Shown piece by piece: positions 29,776-39,244 of a stretch of DNA of 46,112 nucleotides. Under the pieces are notes generated by a model. The model made no database searches. It was not told the origin of the DNA and was given only the letters and a program-made list of their open reading frames with translations. The stretch comes from a virus: IMG/VR virus record IMGVR_UViG_3300025120_000111, positions 1-46,112 of that record; one strand, given 5' to 3'. Every line of letters starts with the position of its first letter. Within the stretch, counting starts at the first letter, position 1. A program made the translations under genes and the position numbers.

Positions 29776-32553
29776 ATGAAAACAATAGACTTTTTAAAGT
29801 CAGTTTTGGGAGACAATGGACTATACTGTGCTTGGGGGTTCAAAGGAAACAAAAGAGTACAGCAGTTCTACAAAACTGTAGAAGAATTAGAGACCGCTGC
29901 GTATGAGTATGACACAGACGGTTATGATATATACTATGCACTAGCTACCTATAAAGAAGCGGGTGAGCAAAAATCACCGGAGATGGTGCTTGGTAGAGAA
30001 CAAAGCAACGTACAAGAGATGCGTTCTTTTTTCCTAGATCTAGATTGTGGTGAGAAAAAAGATTACCCATCACAAGAGGCGGCAGTGGACGCACTACAAG
30101 AGTTTCTTGCAGAGACTTGTCTACCTGAACCTATACTAGTCAACTCGGGAAACGGGGTACATGTATATTGGCCTTTAGATAATCCTGTGCCTCGTGACAA
30201 GTGGGAGCCAGTAGCTAACAAACTCAAACGTGTCTGTAGGAATCTAGGACTTAGGGCTGATCCGGTTCGTACGTCCGATGCCGCTAGTATTTTACGTATA
30301 CCCGCAACACATAACCATAAGAGCGATACACCTAAAGAAGTAGTCGTGTATGGAGATGGTACTGAGTTAACCTCTCTTGAAAGTTTTAGCAGTACGCTTG
30401 CGCCAGACGAAGAGGATAAGACAGACGAAGCGTATACGTTTGGTTCGGCAGAAGCATTTGCTCCGCATAAGAGTAATAAAGAATATCTGTTTGAGACTAT
30501 CATGCATAAGACAATGGATAATGTGGGGTGTAGTCAGCTAGGTTACATTGCATCGTATCAATCACTTGTCGATGAACCTTTATGGGTATCGGGGCTGTCT
30601 ATAGCCAAACACTGTACGGATGCAGAGTATGCGACAAAGGCCATATCTGATGAGCATCCTGACTTTGATGAAGAGATGCTACAGAAGAAGCTTGAAGGTA
30701 TTAGTCACAGACACACCTGTATTACCTTTGATGATAGACGCCCATATGTATGCGGAAGCTGCCCACACTGGGGTAAGATACGATCACCGATAGATCTTGG
30801 AGAGTATATAGTAGAGGCAGAGCCAGAGCCAGATATGCCTACGTACCCTGCTCCATACTTTAGGGGTAAGAACGGTGGCGTGTATAAAAGAGTACAAGAT
30901 GCCGAGGGTAATCCAGAAGATTTAGAGATATATAAAAACGATCTCTTTATAACAAAACGGCTACACGACCCTGACCAAGGGGAGATAGCTGTATATAAAC
31001 TGAAACTACCTAAAGACGGCGTAAGAGAGTTTAGCATACCGTTAGCTTCTGTGTCGTCCACTGAAGAGTTTCGCAAGCACATGTCTGCACAGGGAGTTAC
31101 ATCTATGGGCGCAGGATTAAAATTATTAATGGAGTATTCTATGAGATGGGTTGATGAATTACAGGCACAAGGGGCGGCTGATAAAGCGCACCAACAATTT
31201 GGATGGACTGATGACACACTAGAGGAGTTCGTACTGGGCGACCGACTGGTGGTAGAAACAGATATAAAGTTTAGTCCACCATCTGCAAAAACTTCGGGGT
31301 TGGTAGGCGCATTTGTTCCTGCAGGTACTGCCGATAGACAGAAAGAACTGTTTAACTTCTACAATCAAGACGGGTTTGAGTTGCACAGGTTTATTATTGG
31401 TATGGGCTTTGGTACTGCTTTGATGCCTATGACAGGCATAAATAGTATGTTGGTTCATTTATTTGGTGGCACAGGGGTAGGTAAGACTACGGCTCAGATG
31501 ATGGCGTTATCTGTATGGGGTCATCCCGAACTTTTGATGAACCAGAGAGACGATACCTACAACGCTATGATGAACCGTGGAGAAGTCTTACATAACATAC
31601 TGCTATCTATGGATGAGATGACAAACATAACAGGACTAGAGTTCTCTAAGTTTGTGTATCAACTATCTGGCGGTAGACAAAAGAACAGACTGGCTGTTAG
31701 TGGAAATCAAGAAAGGACAAGAGGTAGACCGTGGGAGTTGCTTAGTGTTTCGTCGGCTAACACAAGTGCATGGGAATTACTTAGACAGGGTAAGGCCGAA
31801 CCCAAAGCAGAAATGCAACGGTTACTAGAGATAGACGTGCCTAGTATGATCAAGCCTGATCCAAAGCTAAAGATTGTTACAGACGCTTTGTTTGAAGATG
31901 TAAAGAAGAACTATGGGTGGTTTGCTGAAGAATACGTGCAGTGGGTAATAGCCAACAAAGCTACTGTACGTGATCTGATGCAACAAGCCAGACAAAGAAT
32001 AGACGAAGCAGCAGGGCTTACTTCCGAGAATAGGTTCTGGAGCGCGGGGTGTTCGGCATCTATGGTAGGACTCCTTATAGCATCTAAACTAGGCATCGTA
32101 GACTATCCTATGGACAAACAGTTTGACTGGATCGTAAACTTGTTACGAAAGCAGCGTAATACTGTAAATGATATAGGCTCGTCTGTGACTGAAACTATGA
32201 ATGATTTTATCGCAGAGCATTGGAGTAACATTCTACACATAAGGAGTAGTCAGGATAAAAGAAGTGACGGTGTAGAAGAGATAGTCATACCTGAATTTAA
32301 CCCACGATCTCTGGTTGCGCGGTACGAGACAGATAGAAGAAAGTTATACATTCGTCCGACACCGTTACGAGAGTGGTGTGCCAAACAGCAGCTAAACTAC
32401 GCAGAGCTTGTCAAAAATTTAAAGGCAGACATGAACGCGAAGTCAAACGTAGTCGTGCGATTTGGTAAGGGTACAAAGTTTGACATCCCACCATGTAAAG
32501 CACTTGAATTAGACTTTAGTATTGATAACGCAAATGAATCAGAAAGTACTTAA
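29776..32553 (+). CDS. Primase-helicase (archaeo-eukaryotic-type primase plus DUF927-like ATPase)
   Basis: 925 residues. N-terminal AEP primase: D88-L-D90 in 'FFLDLDCG' and 'NSGNGVHVYW' (123-132). A Cys/His cluster at about 311-335 (HRHTC ... CGSC) suggests a zinc site. C-terminal DUF927-like ATPase with Walker A GGTGVGKT (about 564-571) and the acidic 'LLSMDEMTNI'. It would make primers and unwind the fork; no separate DnaB or DnaG is seen. Few plain ribosome-binding cues, but ATG position after the terminator is clear. Confidence 0.85.
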   Translation: MKTIDFLKSVLGDNGLYCAWGFKGNKRVQQFYKTVEELETAAYEYDTDGYDIYYALATYKEAGEQKSPEMVLGREQSNVQEMRSFFLDLDCGEKKDYPSQEAAVDALQEFLAETCLPEPILVNSGNGVHVYWPLDNPVPRDKWEPVANKLKRVCRNLGLRADPVRTSDAASILRIPATHNHKSDTPKEVVVYGDGTELTSLESFSSTLAPDEEDKTDEAYTFGSAEAFAPHKSNKEYLFETIMHKTMDNVGCSQLGYIASYQSLVDEPLWVSGLSIAKHCTDAEYATKAISDEHPDFDEEMLQKKLEGISHRHTCITFDDRRPYVCGSCPHWGKIRSPIDLGEYIVEAEPEPDMPTYPAPYFRGKNGGVYKRVQDAEGNPEDLEIYKNDLFITKRLHDPDQGEIAVYKLKLPKDGVREFSIPLASVSSTEEFRKHMSAQGVTSMGAGLKLLMEYSMRWVDELQAQGAADKAHQQFGWTDDTLEEFVLGDRLVVETDIKFSPPSAKTSGLVGAFVPAGTADRQKELFNFYNQDGFELHRFIIGMGFGTALMPMTGINSMLVHLFGGTGVGKTTAQMMALSVWGHPELLMNQRDDTYNAMMNRGEVLHNILLSMDEMTNITGLEFSKFVYQLSGGRQKNRLAVSGNQERTRGRPWELLSVSSANTSAWELLRQGKAEPKAEMQRLLEIDVPSMIKPDPKLKIVTDALFEDVKKNYGWFAEEYVQWVIANKATVRDLMQQARQRIDEAAGLTSENRFWSAGCSASMVGLLIASKLGIVDYPMDKQFDWIVNLLRKQRNTVNDIGSSVTETMNDFIAEHWSNILHIRSSQDKRSDGVEEIVIPEFNPRSLVARYETDRRKLYIRPTPLREWCAKQQLNYAELVKNLKADMNAKSNVVVRFGKGTKFDIPPCKALELDFSIDNANESEST

Positions 32554-32761
32554 AATAGATGATTTGAACCCAGATGGCGTTGGTATAAGCGTCAACTGGG
32601 GGAAAATGGCGGTGGGTTACTCTGTGTTTGTACCCTGCGTGAACACAGAAAAAGCAAAAGAACAGGCCAAGAATGTTGCAAAAATGAAATACTGGGAGAT
32701 AGAAACACGAGTCTTAGAAGAAGATGGTAGATTAGGCTTGCGTATTTGGAGGACCACATGA
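32534..32761 (+). CDS. Small 'VGxSV...RIWR' family protein, paralog 3
   Basis: 75 residues from ATG at 32534, overlapping the primase end by 20 bases; a TTG 12 bases earlier is possible. 'NWGKMAVGYSVFVPCVNTEKAKEQAKNVAK' and 'EEDGRLGLRIWRTT' match paralogs at 21460 and 22891. Last gene of the plus arm, 71 bases before the terminator. Confidence 0.72.
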   Translation: MNQKVLKIDDLNPDGVGISVNWGKMAVGYSVFVPCVNTEKAKEQAKNVAKMKYWEIETRVLEEDGRLGLRIWRTT

Positions 32762-32832
32762 TATGGGTGAGGCACACAGTATATAGTACTTCTTATTGAA
32801 GTTCACGCTATAGATTGTTCTCCCAACACTAG

Positions 32833-32859
32833 CCCCTACTTTATGTAGGGGTTTTTTTT
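32833..32859 (+). terminator. Terminator between converging arms
   Basis: Stem CCCCTAC / GTAGGGG (7 bp), loop TTTAT, then eight T. It ends the plus arm directly at the stop of the minus-strand giant gene, so it stops converging transcription. On the minus strand it lacks a T tract. Confidence 0.92.
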
Positions 32860-35800
32860 CTAAAAACTGAAGACTGGGTCTCCAAACCTCTCAGCCTCTC
32901 TTATCAAACTACTTCTATGTTTGGGATTTAGAGTTAGTCCATGATACGCCATGCTTCTATTCTTACTTCTTCTACGTATAGACTGCATGAGGTTGTTTAG
33001 TAATATAGGGGTTTGTGGATATAATCTGTTGTACTCTGACATACGTTGTATAGCTCTTCGCATACCATCTGAATCTCCATCATAGTATGCCCGTGCAAAC
33101 ATATTGTATACACCCTGTCTTCTTCTTTTTTGACCCTTTTCTTTTCGTTTTATAAGTCTATTGTTTTCCATCTGCGCGGAATATCTTGTTGGGCTAAACC
33201 CAAAGAACTGCCCCATCAAGTGTCCAGAAGAGAAGTCTTTTACTATGGGTTTACCGTCCATAGTATATGCACCGCCTTCGCCGTAGAACCTAGCAGCTTT
33301 CTGCATATTCTTTATAGCTGCAGGTGATAAGGTTTCTAGACCACGAGAGAATTGAGTCATGTCTCCCTCCACTATGCCAGTATGTAACTGACCCGCCCCA
33401 CGAAAAGAGTTTAAAGTTATACCCACTAACGGTCCACCAAACTGTTCTAGAATTTGAAACGGTAGAGGGTAGTCTCTATCCATAACAGACTCTCTGTATA
33501 TCAATTCACTAAGACCAATACGAGACGCTACGTTAACACCTGTGAAGTAGTTTATAAGTCCTTTGTAGTAAGGCTCACCTAGGTAGGCACGTACCATTGT
33601 CTTTGCGTCATCGTCTTCTCCACCGGGGTCCATCCCCAACGATTCCATAGCCACGTCCATAGCTGTCGTTATAGCACCGAATAAGGGCATACCATGAACA
33701 CCCGCCATTAGACCTGCAGCTCCAAATATACCCGCTAACTGTGCCATAGCTACACGTCTCTCCGCAGGAGATCCTTTTGCGGCCCTGTATCCTAGTTGTG
33801 TAAGCATGGATATCATGGCTACACCGTAGCGTTTGTACATAAATACAACAGCCCCCACACTGTTCCGTGCCAACTTAGGTGCAGCGGCTGCAGCCATACC
33901 ACCGTTAGCAGTTTCTGTATCGTATACCGCTTCTTGCGCTGCCTTTATTAGGCTATCAGGATCAGCTCTTTGTTCTGATGACATCTTACCCAGCGCACCG
34001 TAGTACGCTGCAAACAGAGATGTCTGTCTATTTATACGTTCTGAGTGATGTTGAAAGAAGCCAGACCACTTATTAAATTTAGACCAGAATGAAGACATGT
34101 TATCTATATCTAATATCTCGTGGTCTAAGGATCTCTTAAACTGTCCTAAGTCCTCCGCTACTTCTTGAAGAACTTTAAATTCTTGAGCAGACATACCTAT
34201 GCTATCTAATATTCTCTGTGCTTGTGGGGTTAGATTATCTACATCATGATTTTCTAGACCCATAGCGGAACCTACCTGTGTGTCCATATCCACATCAGAA
34301 GCATCTATAGCATAGGATTTTATCTTCTGTGTTCGACCACTATTTAATCCTAGCGCGGTAGAGGCTTTTATAGCTCGTGCAACTCTAAGGGGTCCATATT
34401 TTGCGGCAAGGTAGGGGTATGTTACAAAGCCTATCTGCCCTAAGTTAACAACTCCCCCAGATATGTTTGCGCCTAGTGTCATGTTAAATCCAACACCAGT
34501 TGCAAGTCTTGATACCTTACCACGTATAGGCATAGGGCCGTCTTTTACTGTCTCTTTTAGAGAATCCAAAATAGCGGCTTTAAACTCTCTATTTGTTGCG
34601 GTTGATTCATTTAACTCTTTCTGTACATTAGCCAATTCTCTTTGCATTCTGGATTTATACTTCAGGTTAACAACTTGTCTGGCTAGAGAAGTAGCGCGTT
34701 CTGAGATAACTTTTACTGAGTCTTCATTATAGCCCATTCGCGCTCTGATAATCTCACCACCCTTACGTTTTCTAAACGATTGTAGATAAGAAGTTTGTGG
34801 TAGCGTATTTAATATTATCTCACCAAGCTCTTTTTTGGTTGCATCGTCAACATTTGGATCGTTGTTTATTGCACCCATTATGTCACTAACAAACGAAGCG
34901 TCAGGAGCCGCCCTTTGAAAATTCAATACATCAATTTTTTCTGTAGGTTCTACTTCAAGAACGCTATCCATCGCTTTATCTAGCGCCTGTTCTTGAGTCA
35001 TACCCTCACGGAGGTTACTAGCCGTGATGCTATCTCTTAACCGACCAGCTTGACTGTCTGCTGGCGCGTTCCTTAAATTTTCTTTTGCGTCTGCTACTAT
35101 AGACTCCATAGCTCTTGCTCTAGCATCAACACCTTGAAACGAGTCTGTGTATCGTTCTAGAACGCCAGTCACCGGGTCTATGGCGTTTAAAGATAACCAA
35201 TAATCGCCGGGTTCACGGTTAAGTGGTAAGTACACTTCTAGTTCACCGGACCCTATCATGTTGGCGTAAAATGTTGATCGTATCTGATTTCTTACTTCTT
35301 CTGATACACCAGAAGCTGCTAGTCGTTCATCTGTAGCTTCGATAAAGTCTCTGTATAATCCTTTAAAAATATTTCTGGATTGATGATGTATCTCTACAAT
35401 TTCAGGGTTATTTTGCTGCGCTCTTTCGTATTCTGCCCGAAGTTTTCTATATACAAGAAAAGCCTCGTCACTATATTTTTCTCTCGCCTCTTGTGGAGGT
35501 ATAGCGGGATCTACTTGATAAGCTGAACTTTGAAGGTTTAAGCGGTTGAGTCTGCCTCTATCTTCTTCGCTTGCCTTATTCGCCCACGTAATCGCCTTGT
35601 CATTGGCTTGTTGAACTTTCCGAAGTTTTTGATCAAGCTCTCCTATACTTTGATTGACTAAAGTATTTATTTTAGGTGCGCTCGGAGACCCAGCTAACTC
35701 TCCCAACCGCACTACGGAGTGAAGAGAAAGAGCTTGTAACCCACCTCTTACCACCGTGCCTGATATAAAGTTGACACCAGTGTCTTTCCAAGTCTTTTTA

Positions 35801-38800
35801 GATGCGGCCTCAAAAGTTTTAAAAGCAGTCTCTGGATCAAAAGTATTGCCACTATTTAAAGTATCTCTAAATAGTTGATTGACAGCATCGGGGTTGTGTC
35901 CCATCTGGAACAGCGGAGCAGCATCTCTAAAGTTTGGAGCAGGGGACAGAATTTTATACAGCAGCGGGTCTACCATTTCTAATATGGACTTTTGTTCAGG
36001 CGGCTTTCCACCAAGCTCAAAACGTATTTGTTGGAATATACGGCGAATGGCTTCAATGAACTTTGTATATGCTGAAGCATACTGCTTAGTATCTAGAAGC
36101 TCATGTAATGTAGTTCGTACGTCTTTATTAGATATGGCCTCTGCCACAAACTCTTCGAAGTCATACGCACTATCAAAAGCCCCTTCTGTATCTTGGTATA
36201 TTTTACGTAGTGTTTTTACGGGTGCAGCGTTTGGATTATTAGCAATAAAGGTTGATGTGGCAGCGTGAGCCGCCTCATGCAGTAAGAGATGACCTGTTAC
36301 AGGTACGTTAGTGTTGAAAACTATAGCGTTCTGTCTAGGTGCAAAGAACCCTGCTACTTGTGTTGACCTATCAACGAATCTTACTTCGGTGTTACCTGCA
36401 TACTTCGCTAGTGTTTTAGCCCACATTCTTGTAGCAGGGCTTGCAGTAGCAGCGTACTCTCTTAGTGCATCAGCTAGGTTATTATCCTCTAGCATGGTCA
36501 TGGTAACAGGATCTACGGGCTTACCTTGATCTACCATAAATTCGGTAAACAATGCTTTATGTTTAGGATCGAAGCCTTTGTAACCTAGACCTTCCCACAT
36601 ATTATAGTCGGCATCTTGCATTATCACTAATGCAGCTTCGTCATCGGTACGAGTTCCTTCTGGAGAAGTAACAGTCTCTTGTTGTTCAGGTTCAAGTCTG
36701 TCTATCTCACGTACCTCTGGCCCTACTTCTGGTAGCGGTGTTGTTAACTCTTCGGGCAGTGCTTCTACCGTTAGAGGTCTTGTTTGTGCAGCGGCATCGG
36801 CGGCGGCATCTAATTGATCGTTGAACGTTTTGTTAGCGTCAGCCTCTATATCTTGTGCGCCCTCTGCCACTCGTTCTGACATAGTGAGTTTAGGTTTACC
36901 TGTGGCAAGATGTGAGTCTTTAAATGAGGTGTCCCACTCAGCTTGCGCTATTTGGGCTTTTGCTCCCTTGCCTTTGGGTCTAGGTTTCACATCAGTAAGT
37001 TTTGGAGCCTTGTACTTCTGTCGCCTTGCAATAGTGGCTCGCTCTGCTGCAGAAACCTTTTCTGACTCATAGACTTCCTTAACTTGCGGAGACATGTTTG
37101 TGTTAATCCATGAACCTGCCAGCTCTGCAGCGTCTTTATTGAATGGTTCTAGAAAAGCAGAGGCAGTTGTGGCTATAGCCATCCTATCCTGATCAGTCTC
37201 TGGTAGGAGCGATACAGCCCTTTTCCCGGGGACAGCGTCATCTACGTCTAGCTCTGTACGAGCAGCTATCTCCTCGATAGCGTGTTCGGGACGCTCAAAG
37301 CGTTCAAAGTAGTCAACAGTGGCTTGCTCTTCTGCGGTAAGTTTATCTCCCCTAGCTTGCTTTATAAACAAACCATTTACTGCATTGAGGTCTTTACCTG
37401 TAAGTATGTCTTGATCAAAGTCTTTATCCACAACAAACTCATCATGGTATATAGCCATGTCGGGGTTTTTATTTCGGAAGTCCTGATACCGTGCAACTGT
37501 AGCATTACGCTGCTCTGTAGCATATCTACTCTCTACTTTTTCTACATCAGTTTCTTTAAGACTCTGTAGATTAAGAGGTAATCTAGTATCAGATTGTGGT
37601 AGGTCGGTTACAATCTTAGTAGCTCTTCTGACCCTGTCACTGAGTTCAGCAAACACCTGTGCGGGCATCGTACCCGTACCTTTTCCTGATATTATGCCGT
37701 TTCTTCTTGCAACGTCTAGTAACTCTTCCTGTGTAAAATTACCAAAGCCTTTATTTACAAGATTTACAGCCGAACGTGTAACAGTATTATCGTTAATATT
37801 AGCTAAAGCATCTTCGTTCATTTGAGCTTGAGGTATCCCTGTAGGTATAGACCCCTCGGGGATTCCCATCTCACGGTTTCTTTTCTCTAGCGCTGACTCT
37901 TCCTTAAACAGTGCTTCTATTTCTGCGTCTGTTAAAGCTAGTGGATTACGGACGTTTCCTGTTGATATTGTAGCAGCATTAATATTTGGCAGACCTCCTC
38001 CCACTGGTCCATCGTCAGGTGATACAGCGCCTTTGGTACTCTTAGCTCTACGTCCGTCCCCTGTGCCTCTAGCCACGCTAGGTCCACTACTTCCATCGCT
38101 TGTTCCAATTCCTGTGTCGACAGTGAGGAGTCTGGGTCCATCTGTTTCTTCTCCTTCTTCTACGGGTGCAGGGGCAGGTAACGCCAACCTTTCTTCTGGG
38201 CCTGTTAATTCTAATACTTCTACTGGATCTGCGACTATAGGTTTTTGTTCTATAGACTGCTGTTCTATAGACTGCTGTTCTTGAGAAATATCTACATTAC
38301 TTTTAGGGAGTGGTGGACCTAGGGGGTTAGGAGGACCAATCTCACCTGTTTCATCGCCTATTTCTTTTGGTGTAGGTGTTTTCTTAGAGAACCTACCCGG
38401 AATTATGATGTCTATAATACCCTGAACAAGTCCACCTACACCGCCGCCATACGATGCGGCTTCTCCTGATCCTTCAAATGTACCACGTTCTGGATTGTAG
38501 CCTTGCTCGATTAAATTCTGTGCTGTATTTGCTGCCGCTTCTTGTAACGCTTCAAGACCACCTGCCGTAAATATACGTTTGAGCCTTCCTAGACTACCTG
38601 TTTGGTCAAGAGTCTTTGCTAAAGGACCAAACTTTATAGGAAGTATTTCAGACAGACCCACACCTGCGCCTAGTATAGCTGCTTTATTGCGATCCTCTTG
38701 AGACGCACCTGCGGCTCTCGCCCGTTCACTAGCCTCTCCCGCACCTGCGCCCACAGCTAAACTACCCGCGATAGGAATCCCAACTCCGGGTATGAAAGCC

Positions 38801-39240
38801 GTAGCTGCTAGAGGAGCAAATGAACCTAGTGCTTCACCAAATTTACCTGCCTCTTCGCCCACCATCATATTTTCGACACCAAGATCAGGTTGTAGTCCAG
38901 ATCTCGCACCATACCCTAGACTACGAATAAACTCTCGGGCGGGTAGCTCTTGCTCTTCTGGTAGTAATGCCGCTGCGCCTAGCCCCGCAGACTCCAAGAG
39001 GTTTACAGCGCCACGTCCTGTACCCTTACCAAACTCACCTATTGTGTTGAGGATACCTGAACCTTCACCCGGGGTAGCTGACACACCGTACTCAGACTCG
39101 TACTCCTTTGCGAACTCTGTATCATTTTGACGTATGATGGCATCGATACGTTGTTGCTCGTCTACGGTAGGCTCGTCTCCAGATACTTTAAAACTAAATC
39201 TACGGCCCGTAAGATCACTTTCTTGGATTACATTGCCCAT
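32860..39240 (-). CDS. Giant internal/polyvalent virion protein with zincin motif
   Basis: 2126 residues. Hydrophobic Gly/Ala repeats near residues 60-200 (membrane-active type); a long charged, Pro-rich linker (about 300-650); a zinc-metallopeptidase motif H988-E-A-A-H992 (codons at 36265-36279) followed by 'YDFEEFVAEAISN' as probable third ligand; long helical regions; more hydrophobic segments near the end (GVGFNMTLGANISGG, MAQLAGIFGAAGLMAG). This matches large polyvalent phage proteins carried in the virion and injected with the DNA. Last gene of the minus-strand late operon. Confidence 0.8.
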   Translation of the reverse strand: MGNVIQESDLTGRRFSFKVSGDEPTVDEQQRIDAIIRQNDTEFAKEYESEYGVSATPGEGSGILNTIGEFGKGTGRGAVNLLESAGLGAAALLPEEQELPAREFIRSLGYGARSGLQPDLGVENMMVGEEAGKFGEALGSFAPLAATAFIPGVGIPIAGSLAVGAGAGEASERARAAGASQEDRNKAAILGAGVGLSEILPIKFGPLAKTLDQTGSLGRLKRIFTAGGLEALQEAAANTAQNLIEQGYNPERGTFEGSGEAASYGGGVGGLVQGIIDIIIPGRFSKKTPTPKEIGDETGEIGPPNPLGPPLPKSNVDISQEQQSIEQQSIEQKPIVADPVEVLELTGPEERLALPAPAPVEEGEETDGPRLLTVDTGIGTSDGSSGPSVARGTGDGRRAKSTKGAVSPDDGPVGGGLPNINAATISTGNVRNPLALTDAEIEALFKEESALEKRNREMGIPEGSIPTGIPQAQMNEDALANINDNTVTRSAVNLVNKGFGNFTQEELLDVARRNGIISGKGTGTMPAQVFAELSDRVRRATKIVTDLPQSDTRLPLNLQSLKETDVEKVESRYATEQRNATVARYQDFRNKNPDMAIYHDEFVVDKDFDQDILTGKDLNAVNGLFIKQARGDKLTAEEQATVDYFERFERPEHAIEEIAARTELDVDDAVPGKRAVSLLPETDQDRMAIATTASAFLEPFNKDAAELAGSWINTNMSPQVKEVYESEKVSAAERATIARRQKYKAPKLTDVKPRPKGKGAKAQIAQAEWDTSFKDSHLATGKPKLTMSERVAEGAQDIEADANKTFNDQLDAAADAAAQTRPLTVEALPEELTTPLPEVGPEVREIDRLEPEQQETVTSPEGTRTDDEAALVIMQDADYNMWEGLGYKGFDPKHKALFTEFMVDQGKPVDPVTMTMLEDNNLADALREYAATASPATRMWAKTLAKYAGNTEVRFVDRSTQVAGFFAPRQNAIVFNTNVPVTGHLLLHEAAHAATSTFIANNPNAAPVKTLRKIYQDTEGAFDSAYDFEEFVAEAISNKDVRTTLHELLDTKQYASAYTKFIEAIRRIFQQIRFELGGKPPEQKSILEMVDPLLYKILSPAPNFRDAAPLFQMGHNPDAVNQLFRDTLNSGNTFDPETAFKTFEAASKKTWKDTGVNFISGTVVRGGLQALSLHSVVRLGELAGSPSAPKINTLVNQSIGELDQKLRKVQQANDKAITWANKASEEDRGRLNRLNLQSSAYQVDPAIPPQEAREKYSDEAFLVYRKLRAEYERAQQNNPEIVEIHHQSRNIFKGLYRDFIEATDERLAASGVSEEVRNQIRSTFYANMIGSGELEVYLPLNREPGDYWLSLNAIDPVTGVLERYTDSFQGVDARARAMESIVADAKENLRNAPADSQAGRLRDSITASNLREGMTQEQALDKAMDSVLEVEPTEKIDVLNFQRAAPDASFVSDIMGAINNDPNVDDATKKELGEIILNTLPQTSYLQSFRKRKGGEIIRARMGYNEDSVKVISERATSLARQVVNLKYKSRMQRELANVQKELNESTATNREFKAAILDSLKETVKDGPMPIRGKVSRLATGVGFNMTLGANISGGVVNLGQIGFVTYPYLAAKYGPLRVARAIKASTALGLNSGRTQKIKSYAIDASDVDMDTQVGSAMGLENHDVDNLTPQAQRILDSIGMSAQEFKVLQEVAEDLGQFKRSLDHEILDIDNMSSFWSKFNKWSGFFQHHSERINRQTSLFAAYYGALGKMSSEQRADPDSLIKAAQEAVYDTETANGGMAAAAAPKLARNSVGAVVFMYKRYGVAMISMLTQLGYRAAKGSPAERRVAMAQLAGIFGAAGLMAGVHGMPLFGAITTAMDVAMESLGMDPGGEDDDAKTMVRAYLGEPYYKGLINYFTGVNVASRIGLSELIYRESVMDRDYPLPFQILEQFGGPLVGITLNSFRGAGQLHTGIVEGDMTQFSRGLETLSPAAIKNMQKAARFYGEGGAYTMDGKPIVKDFSSGHLMGQFFGFSPTRYSAQMENNRLIKRKEKGQKRRRQGVYNMFARAYYDGDSDGMRRAIQRMSEYNRLYPQTPILLNNLMQSIRRRSKNRSMAYHGLTLNPKHRSSLIREAERFGDPVFSF

Positions 39241-39244
39241 GTGC

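Noticed and set aside
38240-38284. Tandem 15-base repeat in the giant gene
   Set aside because: Encodes the short SIEQQ linker repeat in a disordered region; ordinary coding low complexity.
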